Origin: Demequina salsinemoris
GTDB taxonomy: Bacteria > Actinomycetota > Actinomycetes > Actinomycetales > Demequinaceae
Assembly: GCF_000974805.1 (NCBI RefSeq)
Contig: NZ_BBQZ01000008.1
Location: forward strand, 122,914 to 186,913
Length of the DNA: 64,000 nucleotides
Direction of reading: 5' to 3'
Under the pieces are notes generated by a model. It did no database searches. It saw nothing but the letters and a program-made list of their open reading frames with translations, and had not been told where the DNA came from. Both the position numbers and the translations under genes were made by a program. Positions 8,021 to 16,632 of the stretch are shown piece by piece; the stretch's first letter is position 1, and each line of letters opens with the position of its first letter.

Positions 8021-9529
8021 ATGTTCTTCCCCGGGAACCCCTCTTCTGCTCATGCCCCCGCGCGCCGAGCGCGCGCGACGGCGCTCGCGATGGCGGCGAT
8101 CCTCGTGCTCGCGGCCGCTCTGCTCGGGCTGTCCGCTCAGCCCGCGGCGGCCCACACCGGGCTCGATTCGTCGGACCCCGCAGATGGGTCGACGTCCACC
8201 CAGCCCGTCGAGGCGGTGACGCTGACCTTCACCCTTCCTGTGACCCCGCTGGGCGACGCCATCGTGATCACCGGGCCCGACGGCGCGGTGGCGGCCGAGG
8301 TCACTCAGGAGCAGGACGGGTTGCTGCTCGTCGCGACGCCGACCGCGCCGCTCGACAGCGGCGAGTACACGGTCGAGTGGACCGTCGCGGCCCAGGACGG
8401 CCACCCCTTGGATGGCACGTTCGCGTTCACTGTCGACCTCCCTGGGCCGTCGCCCTCCGCCTCCGTGTCCGCCACGTCCTCCGAGGCCGTCCCGTCGGCC
8501 ACCGCATCGTCCTCGGCGTCCGGCACGCCGACGCCTTCCGCGTCGCCGTCACCCTCCGCCACCGCGATGGAGGCGATGGAGGACATGGACGATGCCGAGG
8601 TCGGCGACGCGCTCGCGACCGGTCTCGCTCGGGTCGGGGCGGCGATCGCGCTGTGGGCGCTGCTCGTGGGTGCCGGTGCGCTAGCGTTCGCGGGCTTCGC
8701 GATGCGCGGGTCCGATGCGGCGGACGTGCCGAAGGTGATCGCGGGCGTGCGGTGGTGCGGCGCGCTGCTGCTCGGCGGGCTCGCGCTGCGGCTCGTGGGT
8801 CGATCCGCGCTCATCGCGGGAGGCTCGTTCGCGGACGGGATGCAGCTCGACGCGCTCGGCGATGCGCTTGCCGGGAGCGTGGTGTGGGTCTTCGGCCTGC
8901 AGGCCGTCGGCGGCGCGCTCATGCTGCTTGGCGCGTGGCGGTCCGTGGCGGGTGTCGCGCTCGCCGCGCTCGGTGCTGCCCTCGCCGGCGCCGGGCACGT
9001 GATGGGTGGGCACAGCAACACGGCCGAGCCTCGCGCGCTCGTCCTCGTCGCCGACATCGCGCACCTGCTCGCCGCCGCGGTGTGGGTCGGGGGCGCGGTC
9101 GCTCTCCTCGCTGTGCTGCGGCGTCGGCGCCGCGAGGGAAGGGCTCTCGAGCCTGCACGCATGGCCGCGCGCTTCGGCGCCGTCGCGGCGGTCGCGTTCG
9201 TGGTCGTCGGCGTGGCCGGTGTCGCGCTCACGTGGGCGATCGTCGACGAGCCCTCCGATCTCTGGACGACGGCCTGGGGGCTGACACTGATCGCGAAGGT
9301 GGCGCTCGTCCTCGTCGTGGCGGCGATCGGCGCCTACACGCACTTCCGCATCGTCCCCAGGCTCACGGCGCGTGAAGCCGAAAGGTCGGCGTCGGCCGGC
9401 GCCGGCATCGTCCCTGGCGCGACTGATGAGCAGGAGCACCTGCGGCGCGCGGTCGCGTGGGAGAGCGCGCTGTTCGCGGCCGTCGTCCTGGCGACGGCGC
9501 TGCTCGTGTCCGCTTCGATCCACGTGTAG
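8021..9529 (+). CDS. CopC-CopD fusion, copper resistance/uptake membrane protein
   Basis: 502 residues. A signal peptide (about 1-45, ending PAAAHTGL) places the mature N-terminal His that CopC uses for Cu(II). The CopC beta-barrel (about 45-140) has SSDPADGS and the typical EWTVAAQDGHPLDG motif. A Ser/Pro/Thr linker (about 143-185) follows, then a CopD domain of about eight helices with GHVMGGHSNT and further His residues. CopC-CopD (YcnJ-like) proteins are known to handle extracytoplasmic copper. ATG 8021 was chosen because it yields a full signal peptide, although no clear Shine-Dalgarno precedes it. It stands alone. Confidence 0.88.
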   Translation: MFFPGNPSSAHAPARRARATALAMAAILVLAAALLGLSAQPAAAHTGLDSSDPADGSTSTQPVEAVTLTFTLPVTPLGDAIVITGPDGAVAAEVTQEQDGLLLVATPTAPLDSGEYTVEWTVAAQDGHPLDGTFAFTVDLPGPSPSASVSATSSEAVPSATASSSASGTPTPSASPSPSATAMEAMEDMDDAEVGDALATGLARVGAAIALWALLVGAGALAFAGFAMRGSDAADVPKVIAGVRWCGALLLGGLALRLVGRSALIAGGSFADGMQLDALGDALAGSVVWVFGLQAVGGALMLLGAWRSVAGVALAALGAALAGAGHVMGGHSNTAEPRALVLVADIAHLLAAAVWVGGAVALLAVLRRRRREGRALEPARMAARFGAVAAVAFVVVGVAGVALTWAIVDEPSDLWTTAWGLTLIAKVALVLVVAAIGAYTHFRIVPRLTAREAERSASAGAGIVPGATDEQEHLRRAVAWESALFAAVVLATALLVSASIHV

Positions 9530-9634
9530 CGCGGCTCGCGGGCCCCGCGTCCGCATCGTCCTCGTCGCCACCCGGTGACTAGTTGCCTTGACCTCATTCC
9601 CACACTCGGGAAGGAGGCGACCTACCGTTGAAGC

Positions 9635-9898
9635 ATGACTCGTCGGGCCGTCGCCGGCCTGGTCCTCGCAGTCCCGCTCGTGGTCGTGGCATGCGCCGCG
9701 GTCGACCACGAGCCCTCGCCGACCCCGCTGGGTGTGGCGTCGCCCGCCTTCGAGGTGAGCGCCGCCTTCGACTCCGGCCCGGTCGCGGGCCCTCCCCAGT
9801 CCGCCGAGCCGGTCGAGTGCCTGCTCGCCGGCTCCGAGCTTCTCGGCTGCCTCCATACCCACTGGGGTCGCGGCTTCTTGCGTCCCGGCCGAGTGTGA
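9635..9898 (+). CDS. Small putative lipoprotein
   Basis: 87 residues. A short basic start (MTRR), a hydrophobic stretch and a lipobox-like VVAC (Cys about 20) suggest export and lipid attachment. The rest is Pro/Ala-rich with no recognised domain. A strong GGGAAGGAGG lies at 9608-9617, about 17 bp before ATG 9635 and 10 bp before a TTG at 9628 in another frame, so the start is not certain. The gene ends 56 bp before the PadR gene, upstream of that gene's operator. It could be spurious. Confidence 0.45.
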   Translation: MTRRAVAGLVLAVPLVVVACAAVDHEPSPTPLGVASPAFEVSAAFDSGPVAGPPQSAEPVECLLAGSELLGCLHTHWGRGFLRPGRV

Positions 9899-9913
9899 GC
9901 GACACTAGCGATA

Positions 9914-9936
9914 TATCGTTCACAGTCGAAACGATA
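9914..9936. promoter_or_regulatory. Likely PadR autoregulatory operator/promoter
   Basis: A perfect inverted repeat TATCGTT-N9-AACGATA, preceded by the overlapping palindrome CGATATATCG (9909-9918), lies 19-41 bp before the PadR start codon. It is the only AT-rich patch here. PadR repressors commonly bind such sites in their own promoters. Confidence 0.55.
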
Positions 9937-9954
9937 GTCACGAAGGAGCTCATC

Positions 9955-10512
9955 ATGAGTGCTCAGTACCGTCCCCGTGGTTCCCGCTTCAGCGCCGACG
10001 ACGCCGCCGAGGCGTTCCGCGACGCGATGAACCAGATCAAGTCCGAGTTCGACAAGAAGGTCGCGCCCCGCATGGGCCGCGGCGACGTCCGCGCCGCCGT
10101 GCTCGCCCTCCTCGCCGAGCAGCCGATGCACGGCTACCAGATCATCCGCGAGATCGAGGCGCGTACCGACGGCGCCTGGAAGCCCAGTCCCGGCTCGGTC
10201 TACCCGACCCTCCAGATGCTCGCCGACGAGGGCCTCGTCACGGTCGAGACCAAGGAGGATCGCAAGATCTACTCCCTCACCGAGGAGGGCTCCGAGGCCG
10301 CGGCCGACTCGGCCGGCACCCTGCCGTGGGAGTCGACCGGATCGTCGTGGAGCGAGGGCCTGCACCTGGGTCCCGTGCCCAAGGCGGGCGCCGAGCTCGC
10401 GCAGGCAGCGGCGCAGGCCGCGCGCGTCGGCACGGCCGAGCAGCAGCAGGACGTCGCCGACCTCCTCAACGAGGCGCGCCGCAAGATCTACACGATCCTC
10501 GCGAAGGACTGA
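9955..10512 (+). CDS. PadR-family transcriptional regulator
   Basis: 185 residues. The PadR winged helix occupies about residues 40-115, with RAAVLALLAEQPMHGYQIIREI and SPGSVYPTLQMLADEGLV followed by the wing KEDRKIYSLTEEG. A C-terminal helical part (about 150-185) would mediate dimerisation. ATG 9955 has GAAGGAG at about 8 bp, and the palindrome at 9914 sits just upstream; the same frame is open upstream to 9628 but that stretch looks non-coding (Arg/Pro rich). No obvious target gene is adjacent, except possibly the lipoprotein upstream or the UbiB-like kinase downstream. Confidence 0.88.
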   Translation: MSAQYRPRGSRFSADDAAEAFRDAMNQIKSEFDKKVAPRMGRGDVRAAVLALLAEQPMHGYQIIREIEARTDGAWKPSPGSVYPTLQMLADEGLVTVETKEDRKIYSLTEEGSEAAADSAGTLPWESTGSSWSEGLHLGPVPKAGAELAQAAAQAARVGTAEQQQDVADLLNEARRKIYTILAKD

Positions 10513-10532
10513 CGGAAGGGGAGGCGGCCCGA

Positions 10533-10580
10533 GCATCGTCCCCGGACCGCGCCCGCATCGTCCCCGCCCCCGCATCGTCC
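10533..10580. repeat. Three copies of the dispersed GCATCGTCC motif between genes
   Basis: Copies of (C)GCATCGTCC start at 10533, 10554 and 10571 within the 169-bp gap between the PadR and UbiB-like genes. All are in the same orientation, separated by C-rich spacers. Confidence 0.8.
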
Positions 10581-10681
10581 CTGGGCCTGGCGTTCTCCCC
10601 GTCCCCGCGTCGTAGGATCGAAGCGAGCCTTGCGCGCGACCGGCGGAACGCCGTCGGCGGCGTCGGGGACGAGGAGAGTCG

Positions 10682-12358
10682 ATGCCCGACGCCGCATTTG
10701 ACCGCGCCCGCTACCGTCGGATCCTGCGCTTCGCGGCGCGCCAGTTCGCGTCGATGTGGTGGTACGAGTTCGTGCTGCCGCACATCGGCCTGCGGAAGGT
10801 CGCGGACGCGTCGCGGGACCGGCGGCTGCACTCTCTCGCGCGCAGGTTCCGGCTGCTCGCGGTCGAGCTGGGCGGCCTGCACATCAAGCTCGGACAGTTC
10901 CTGTCGTCGCGCCTCGACGTGCTCCCGCCCGAGATCACGCGCGAGCTCGAGGGCCTCCAGGACGAGGTTCCGGCCGCGCCCTTCGACCAGATCCGCGCGC
11001 TCGCCGAGGAGGAGCTCGGGCTGCCGATGTCGCGCGTGTACGCCTGGGTGGACGAGGAGCCGGTCGCTGCAGCCTCGCTTGGCCAGGCGTACAGGGCGCG
11101 TCTTACCAGGGACGATGCGGAACGTGCCGGGTACGAGGACGTCATCATCAAGGTCCAGCGCCCGGGCATCGGGACCGTGGTGGCGGTCGACCTCGCGGCG
11201 CTGCGCCGGGTCGCGCGCTGGCTCGGGCGCCTCAGCGCCGTCAAGAACCGCGTGGACATGCCCGCGCTGGTCGAGGAGTTCGCCCGCTCGAGCCTCGAGG
11301 AGATCGACTACCTGCACGAGGCCGGCAACTGCGAGCATTTCCGCGACACCTTCGCGGGCGACGAGCGCGTGCGCGTGCCCGAGGTGGTGTGGGAGCGCAC
11401 GTCGCGCCGCGTCCTGACGCTCCAGAACGTCGCCGCGATCAAGATCACCGACCTCGACGCCCTGCGCGCCGCCGGGATCCACCCGGGCAAGGTCTCGCAG
11501 GTCTTCGCGAACGTCATGCTCGACCAGCTGTTCGAGCACTCCTTCTTCCACGCCGACCCGCATCCCGGGAACCTGTTCGTCACCCCGACGCCGGGCGAGG
11601 GTCAGGGGTGGAAGCTGACGTTCGTCGACTTCGGGATGATGGGCACCGTCCCGCCCACGCTGCGCGCGGGGCTGCGCTCGCTCGTGCTCGCGGTCGTGTC
11701 GCGCGACGGCCACGGCATGGTCGCCGCGATGCGCGAGGCCGGGGTGCTCCTGCCCGGCGCGGACGATGCGGAGCTCGAGCGGGCCGTGTCCAAGGCGTTC
11801 TCGCGCTTCGGTGGCATGAGCCTCGCCGAGCTGCGCTCGATCGATGTGCGCGACCTGCGCGACTTCGGGCTCGAGTTCGGCGACGTCATGGTCGAGATGC
11901 CGTTCCAGATGCCCGAGGACTACCTGCTGCTGATCCGCGCGGGCTCGCTCACGAACGGCGTGTGCACCGCGCTCGACCCGAACTTCAACGTGTGGGACTC
12001 GGTGGATCCCTATGCACAGCGGCTGCTGCGCGGCGAGAGCGCCGAGTGGGTCAAGCACTTCGGCAACGAGGCCCTGGACGGGGTGGGTGCGATCTGGCGC
12101 ATGCCGCGCAGGATCGACGCGGCGCTCGCCAAGGTCGAGGACGGCTCGCTCGCCGTGACGATGCCCCAGATGGAGAAGCTCATGAACCGCGCCGAGCACA
12201 CCGCGCGGCGGCTCGTGTCGGGCATGATGTTCGCCGCGATGCTCGTGGCCGGCGCGATGGTGCGCGGCAACTGGGAGACGCTCAGCAACCTGCTCATGCT
12301 CGGATCGCTGGTGCCGTTCAGCCACTCGCTGTTCGGAAGGCGCGCGTCGCAGCGGTAG
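10682..12358 (+). CDS. ABC1/UbiB/AarF-family atypical kinase
   Basis: 558 residues. The family-specific KxGQ motif (KLGQ, residues 69-72), the Ala-rich loop AAASLGQAY (129-137), the ATP-binding Lys in VIIKVQRPG (about 157), the catalytic-loop motif HADPHPGNL (about 290) and the metal-binding VDFG (about 315) are all present. One or two C-terminal membrane helices follow (about 515-545). UbiB-type proteins are ATPases or kinases that support membrane quinone and isoprenoid lipid metabolism; in actinobacteria the substrate is undefined. ATG 10682 is preceded by GAGGAG. Two copies of the dispersed GGACGATGCG motif lie inside the coding sequence (11110 and 11761), where they encode RDDA and ADDA. 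Confidence 0.9.
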   Translation: MPDAAFDRARYRRILRFAARQFASMWWYEFVLPHIGLRKVADASRDRRLHSLARRFRLLAVELGGLHIKLGQFLSSRLDVLPPEITRELEGLQDEVPAAPFDQIRALAEEELGLPMSRVYAWVDEEPVAAASLGQAYRARLTRDDAERAGYEDVIIKVQRPGIGTVVAVDLAALRRVARWLGRLSAVKNRVDMPALVEEFARSSLEEIDYLHEAGNCEHFRDTFAGDERVRVPEVVWERTSRRVLTLQNVAAIKITDLDALRAAGIHPGKVSQVFANVMLDQLFEHSFFHADPHPGNLFVTPTPGEGQGWKLTFVDFGMMGTVPPTLRAGLRSLVLAVVSRDGHGMVAAMREAGVLLPGADDAELERAVSKAFSRFGGMSLAELRSIDVRDLRDFGLEFGDVMVEMPFQMPEDYLLLIRAGSLTNGVCTALDPNFNVWDSVDPYAQRLLRGESAEWVKHFGNEALDGVGAIWRMPRRIDAALAKVEDGSLAVTMPQMEKLMNRAEHTARRLVSGMMFAAMLVAGAMVRGNWETLSNLLMLGSLVPFSHSLFGRRASQR

Positions 12359-12440
12359 CGCGGGTCGTCGCGGTCGCTCGGCGAACGCGGCTCGCTCCGC
12401 GTGCCTGGTGGGACCCGCATCGTCCCGTGGCCGCCAGGCC

Positions 12441-12740
12441 TCAGAAGAGGTACGTCTGCACGGAGACGAACACGATCATGCCCAGCGCGAGCGCGCCGGT
12501 GTAACCCAGGCCGAGCCTGCCCGGGGCGCGATCGGCTTCGCTGATCCACGCCCATCCGGCGGTGGCCATGGCGACCGCCGCGGCGGCGAGGAAGGCCCAC
12601 ACGAACGCCGACCACGTCGCCTGCTGCGCGGCGGTGGATCCCGGGTGCGTGTAGAACGTCGTCATGCTGAGCGTCAGCGCGACGACGAGCAGCAGCGGCG
12701 CGATGCCCGCGGCTGCGAGTGTCGAGGCTCGAAGCTTCAT
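12441..12740 (-). CDS. Small integral membrane protein, three helices
   Basis: 99 residues with three hydrophobic segments: about 8-26 (LAAAGIAPLLLVVALTLSM), about 45-67 and about 78-98. ATG 12740 has a GGGGGTG ribosome site. The topology and length resemble small DUF-type actinobacterial membrane proteins, but no family was recognised. It faces the UbiB-like gene convergently, with one copy of the CGCATCGTCC motif (12416) in the gap. Function unknown. Confidence 0.6.
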   Translation of the reverse strand: MKLRASTLAAAGIAPLLLVVALTLSMTTFYTHPGSTAAQQATWSAFVWAFLAAAAVAMATAGWAWISEADRAPGRLGLGYTGALALGMIVFVSVQTYLF

Positions 12741-12877
12741 GATCACCCCCTGGTCTGCTTGTGGCGGCCCCCCTGGTCGCCACGCGCGGCAGAACCTCAG
12801 TGTGACACGGATGTCCGAAATGTGAAGTACCCACTTCTGGGGGTGCACGGTGAGTGGGGCTCGGAACTGCGCCCGCG

Positions 12878-12922
12878 GGTCAGGACTGCGCAGGTCAGGA
12901 ATGTGCAGGTCAGGAATGTGCA
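12878..12922. repeat. Three 15-bp tandem repeats
   Basis: GGTCAGGA(C/A)TG(C/T)GCA is repeated three times head to tail (12878, 12893, 12908), ending 6 bp before the stop codon of the aquaporin gene. Confidence 0.85.
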
Positions 12923-12928
12923 GGCGCC

Positions 12929-13696
12929 TCAGTCGTGCGCCGCGCGCGGGAAGATCGCCGCGGCGATCACGACGGCCAGCGCGGCGCCGATCAGCTGCGC
13001 GCCGATGAAAGGCAGCACCGACGCGGGGGCGATGCCGGCGAACGTGTCGGTGATGGCGCGACCGATCGTCACCGCGGGGTTGGCGAAAGACGTCGACGAC
13101 GTGAACCAGTACGCCGCGCCGATGTATGCACCGACCGTCGGGGCGACGAGCGCCGCGCGGCCGGTGCGGACGAGCGCGAGGATCGTGAGCACGAGCCCCG
13201 CGGTCGCGACGACCTCGGCGAGCAGGTGCGGTCCGGTCGCGCGGTCGGTGGTGGACCAGGTGGTCGGGACGCCGAACATCGCGTTGGCGAGCGCCGCGCC
13301 CGCGAGGCCGCCGACGATTTGCGCGCCGATGTAGGCGGTCGCGTCGGTCCACGAGTCCATGCCGCCGACGACCCGCTCCACGAGCGTGACCGCCGGGTTG
13401 AAGTGCGAGCCGGAGACCTGCTGGAACAGGAGGATCAGCACGGTCAGGCCGAAGAACGTGGCGATCGAGTTCTCGAGCAGCTGCAGGCCGACGTCGTCGG
13501 AGAGCTGCTGCGCCATGATGCCCGAGCCGACGACCACGGCGACCAGCAGCATCGTCCCGAGGAGCTCGGCGAACGCGCGGCGCCACAGGGCGGGCGCGGC
13601 CGGCGACTCGGCGGCGACGTGTGCGTCGGGCGCGGCGGGGTCGGGGACGTGGCCCGCGTGTCCGGGGGCGTGCGCGGTGTTCTCAGCGGTGCTCAC
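12929..13696 (-). CDS. Aquaporin / MIP-family channel
   Basis: 255 residues. Both NPA boxes are present, SGSHFNPAVT (about 98-107) and SSFANPAVTIGRAITDTF (about 203-220), with six hydrophobic segments plus the two half-helices. The N-terminal extension of about 35 residues is His/Pro/Ala rich, unusual for the family and possibly metal-binding or disordered. The family conducts water or small neutral solutes; in actinobacteria related channels sit in arsenic clusters, but none is visible here. The start follows the first Met. Confidence 0.88.
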   Translation of the reverse strand: MSTAENTAHAPGHAGHVPDPAAPDAHVAAESPAAPALWRRAFAELLGTMLLVAVVVGSGIMAQQLSDDVGLQLLENSIATFFGLTVLILLFQQVSGSHFNPAVTLVERVVGGMDSWTDATAYIGAQIVGGLAGAALANAMFGVPTTWSTTDRATGPHLLAEVVATAGLVLTILALVRTGRAALVAPTVGAYIGAAYWFTSSTSFANPAVTIGRAITDTFAGIAPASVLPFIGAQLIGAALAVVIAAAIFPRAAHD

Positions 13697-13808
13697 GTCG
13701 CACCATCCTCGCCTACGCAGTTATCTCAGTCAACCTTGAGGCATCTGGCGTTGGTGGGGGTGAGCGCACGCCGCGGCGCGGGCTCTGCCCGGGGTTCTCG
13801 AGGTCGGT

Positions 13809-13901
13809 GGACCGTTCCTGACACAAGTCGGCGTGCGCGCACGGCGTGTTGCGTGCGACACGCCGTGTTGGCCGCGCGCCCTGTGTCAGAGATGGTCGGT
13901 G
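13809..13901. repeat. Palindromic intergenic element, copy 2
   Basis: Arms GGACCGTTCCTGACAC and GTGTCAGAGATGGTC, with the inner GGCGTGT...ACACGCC palindrome (about 13842-13866). It fills the middle of the 363-bp gap between the aquaporin and MetF-like genes. The remainder of that gap (13902-14059) shows nothing else. Confidence 0.8.
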
Positions 13902-14059
13902 CGCGCCCGCCGGAGACTTCGATGAGGTGCAGAGAGCGGTTCCGCGGTGTCGAGCAGACGAGGGCGCGGGTGTGCGAGGCGGCGCGGGAGCGCAACGCGG
14001 GGTGGGGTGCGGGGGTGCGCGGTGCGGCGAGGTTCGGCGCGCGCAGCGGTGCGGCGGCC

Positions 14060-14917
14060 TCAGCCCGCGAGGTAGTCGCGCGCCCAGGCGGCGGTCCCGA
14101 CCGGCCCGCCGAACGCGAACAGGTGGATCCGCACGTCGCCGTGGCGGCCGGCCTCGAGCCGCTCGCCCAGGGCGGAGACGAACGCGTCGGGCCCGGCGGT
14201 CGTGAGGAGGTTCCCGAGCGAGAACCCGTACTTGCGGGCGACGCCGGCGCTCGTGCCGACCCCGCAGCGCCGCGCGAACGCGAGGAGTCTCTTCACGGAT
14301 GTCGGCCCGGGCACGCCGACGCGCAGCGGGGCCTCGACGCCCAGGTCGCGCACGCGCTCGACCCAGCCGAGCACCGCGTCGACGTCGAACGAGAACTGGG
14401 TGACCACGGTCGCCTCGATGCCCTGCGACTCGAGCAGCGCGACCTTGTCGGTCAGCGCCTGTGCGAGCATCGCGCGGGGGATGTCGGGGTGGCCCTCGGG
14501 GTAGCCGGAGATGCCGACGTCGCGCACCCCGTGCTCGGCGAGCAGCCCGGTGCGCATCACGGAGAGCGCGGAGTCATAGGGTCCGACGGGCTTGCGCGGG
14601 TCGCCGCCGACGACGACCACGTGCGACGACGTGCCCTGGTCCTGGATCGCCTGGAGCTCGGAGCGCAGCTCCTGCTCGTCGGCGAGGCGGCGCGCGGCGA
14701 GGTGCAGAACCGGGGTCAGCCCCGCGCGGTGCGCGCTCGCGGCGAGCGCCAGGCGCGCGGTCGGGTCCTCGGTGCCGAGGGCGGTGATGTTCACCCTGGT
14801 GCCGGTGGGCAGGGACGACGCGGCCTCGGTGAGGCGGTCGCCGTCGCGGGCCGTGACCTCGATCGAGAAGTCATCGAGCAGCGCGGTGCGGTCGAAGGGC
14901 GTCGGCTGGTGGCTCAC
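14060..14917 (-). CDS. metF: Methylenetetrahydrofolate reductase-family protein (MetF-like)
   Basis: 285 residues, close to the family's usual 280-300. The TIM-barrel start SIEVTARDGDRL, the NITALG strand, HLAARRL (about 77-84), VVVGGDP (about 100-106) and GISGYPEGHPD (about 136-146) match the FAD-binding MetF pattern, in which the enzyme reduces methylene-THF to methyl-THF for methionine synthesis. It departs from classical MetF at the N-terminus (FEV/TAR rather than FEF/FPP), so a relative used in other one-carbon routes is possible. It is encoded downstream of pyrD on the same strand, separated by a hairpin. Confidence 0.75.
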   Translation of the reverse strand: MSHQPTPFDRTALLDDFSIEVTARDGDRLTEAASSLPTGTRVNITALGTEDPTARLALAASAHRAGLTPVLHLAARRLADEQELRSELQAIQDQGTSSHVVVVGGDPRKPVGPYDSALSVMRTGLLAEHGVRDVGISGYPEGHPDIPRAMLAQALTDKVALLESQGIEATVVTQFSFDVDAVLGWVERVRDLGVEAPLRVGVPGPTSVKRLLAFARRCGVGTSAGVARKYGFSLGNLLTTAGPDAFVSALGERLEAGRHGDVRIHLFAFGGPVGTAAWARDYLAG

Positions 14918-14930
14918 GGAGATATGAAAT

Positions 14931-14969
14931 CACCCCGGGCCGCGGACGTGGACCGCACGGCCCGGGGTG
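14931..14969 (-). terminator. Hairpin between pyrD and metF
   Basis: Perfect 11-bp stem CACCCCGGGCC (14931-14941) with its complement (14959-14969). The 17-nt loop itself can pair GCGG with CCGC. It sits in the 72-bp gap, so pyrD transcripts probably end here, although the metF start only 14 bp beyond means read-through is possible. Confidence 0.65.
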
Positions 14970-14989
14970 AAGCGTGTGGGACGGTCGGG

Positions 14990-16129
14990 TCAGTCGGTCG
15001 CGACCGCGATGTCCGCGCGCGAGCCGACGGCGTCCTGGACCTTCTCGAAGCCGTCCGCCTGGGCGAGCTCGACGAGTCCCTCGGCGATCGTGCCGACGAC
15101 GGCCGGGCCCTTGAACATGAGGCCCGAGACGAGCTCGACGAGGGTCGCGCCCGCGGTGATCTTGTCGTAGGCGTGCTCGGCGGTGAAGACGCCTCCGAGG
15201 CCCGCAAGCGTGAGCTTGTCGCCCGCGTGCAGGTAGGTGCGGCGCACGAAGTCGGTGCTCATCTCGCGCACCGGCTTGCCGGACAGGTTGCCCTTGATCG
15301 CGGGGTCCATCGTGACGGAGTCGCGGTCCTTGCGCAGGTTGGTGAGCGTGAGGCCCTGGACGTCGTGGTCGAGCGCGACGTCGACGAGCTCGCGGAACTG
15401 CTCCCACGACTTGTCGGAGGGCATCTTGAGCACGATCGGCTGCGACGGGGCGACCTTGTCGACCTCGGTGAGGAGCGTGTCGAGGTTCTCGGGTGACGTG
15501 AAGGCCTCGCCGACCATGGTGTTGGGGCACGAGATGTTGAGCTCGATCAGCTCGCTCAGGCCGTTGAGGGCGCGCACGGACTTCACGTAGTCCTCGACGC
15601 CCTCGTAGACGTCGCCCGTGTGGGTGTCGTTCGTGCGAGCGATCGACATCTTGAAGGGGAGCGCCGAGTAGTGGCGGTTGTTCTGGGCCTTGAGCTCGCG
15701 CAGGCGGGCGGCGACCTTCTCGACGCCGCCGTTGGCGAGGCCGACGTGGATGACGAGCGACTCCTGGTCCACGAGCCGGTGGAACCACGGGCGCGGGTTG
15801 CCGGGGCACACGCGCGAGGTGACGGAGCCGAAGGTGAGGAAGCCGAAGCCGGTCATCTGGAGGATGCCGGGGATCGCGACGTTCTTGTCGAGGCCGGCGC
15901 CGAGGCCGAGCGGGTTGCGCAGCGTGAGGCCGTACGCCTCGGTGACCAGGGCGGGGTCCTCGTACTTGATGAGGGACTCGATGGCGCCGATCGCGGGGGT
16001 GACCTTCTGGGCCCACGAGCCGTGAGTGATCATGTCGTCGTGCACCTTGTCGGGCGCCATCGAGAAGATCACGGGCTTGACGCCCTTGGTGTAGAAGGTG
16101 GTCATCGCGCTGCGTGCGAACGTGCCCAT
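14990..16129 (-). CDS. pyrD: Dihydroorotate dehydrogenase, class 2
   Basis: 379 residues. The motifs NPLGLGAGLDKN (about 67-78), FGSVTSRVCPGNPRPW (about 98-113), ELNISCPNT (about 192-200) and the C-terminal KFGAT-like AGATLVELVSGLMFKGP are those of quinone-linked PyrD, which oxidises dihydroorotate to orotate in pyrimidine synthesis at the membrane. ISCPNT carries the catalytic-base region. The ATG at 16129 was preferred; a later ATG at 16105 is possible, and an upstream in-frame extension to 16189 looks non-coding. The N-terminal helix typical of class 2 enzymes is short. Confidence 0.85.
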   Translation of the reverse strand: MGTFARSAMTTFYTKGVKPVIFSMAPDKVHDDMITHGSWAQKVTPAIGAIESLIKYEDPALVTEAYGLTLRNPLGLGAGLDKNVAIPGILQMTGFGFLTFGSVTSRVCPGNPRPWFHRLVDQESLVIHVGLANGGVEKVAARLRELKAQNNRHYSALPFKMSIARTNDTHTGDVYEGVEDYVKSVRALNGLSELIELNISCPNTMVGEAFTSPENLDTLLTEVDKVAPSQPIVLKMPSDKSWEQFRELVDVALDHDVQGLTLTNLRKDRDSVTMDPAIKGNLSGKPVREMSTDFVRRTYLHAGDKLTLAGLGGVFTAEHAYDKITAGATLVELVSGLMFKGPAVVGTIAEGLVELAQADGFEKVQDAVGSRADIAVATD

Positions 16130-16399
16130 GTCGCCAGTCCCTAGTGGTCGCGGCGGCGCGACCCCGACGATGCGGGCGCGGGCTCGCATGACGCCGTCGC
16201 GTCGCTCGTCGGTGAGGTTCCCCTGAGGCTATGCCCGGCTCGGCGGACCGAGCCGGGACCTCGTGCCCTGGGCTCCTGGGGTCGCGCACCTCTGGGGAAT
16301 GTGAGAGAAACCCCTGGTCAGATGGGTGTCGCGTCATCTTCAGCGCGAGGAGTTCGCGCTGAGCCAGGCAGCCTGGCGGGCCGGCCGCGCGGCGTCCCT

Positions 16400-16615
16400 G
16401 TCACCTGTAGGCGGCTCAGGCCTGCTCAACGACCTCGGATGTCGCCTGTAGGCGGCTTAGGCCTGCGCGGCCGCGCGGGCCGTCGGGCGCGCCGGAACTG
16501 ACTCGCGCCCTCCGCCTCGCCGGGACTCCTGCCGGGTTTCTAGGCTGCGGTCAGGCGTGAGCGGCCTACAGGTGGCCGAACCTCTCAGAACGCAGGCGTG
16601 AGCGGCCTACAGGTG
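16400..16615. repeat. Symmetric array of four 23-bp repeats
   Basis: Two direct copies at 16400-16422 and 16441-16463 (core CCTGTAGGCGGCT(C/T)AGGCC) and two inverted copies at 16552-16574 and 16593-16615 (core AGGCGTGAGCGGCCTACAGG). Each pair has the same 41-bp start-to-start spacing, so the whole 216 bp is a large inverted repeat centred near 16508. It lies in the 645-bp gene-free region 16130-16774, about 270 bp upstream of the pyrD start. Confidence 0.9.
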
Positions 16616-16632
16616 ACGCTGCGCGCGAGCGC

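Noticed and set aside
9628..9954. TTG-initiated N-terminal extension of the PadR protein
   Set aside because: Arg/Pro-rich with no homology expectation, and it would place the palindromic operator inside the gene; ATG 9955 has a good ribosome site.
10466..12325. 619-residue minus-strand open frame opposite the UbiB-like gene
   Set aside because: Same reason: antisense shadow of a gene with all family motifs.
12854..15496. 880-residue plus-strand open frame opposite the aquaporin and metF/pyrD genes
   Set aside because: It is antisense to clearly conserved genes, full of Arg/Gly/Ala/Asp, and lacks any domain; typical high-GC mirror frame.
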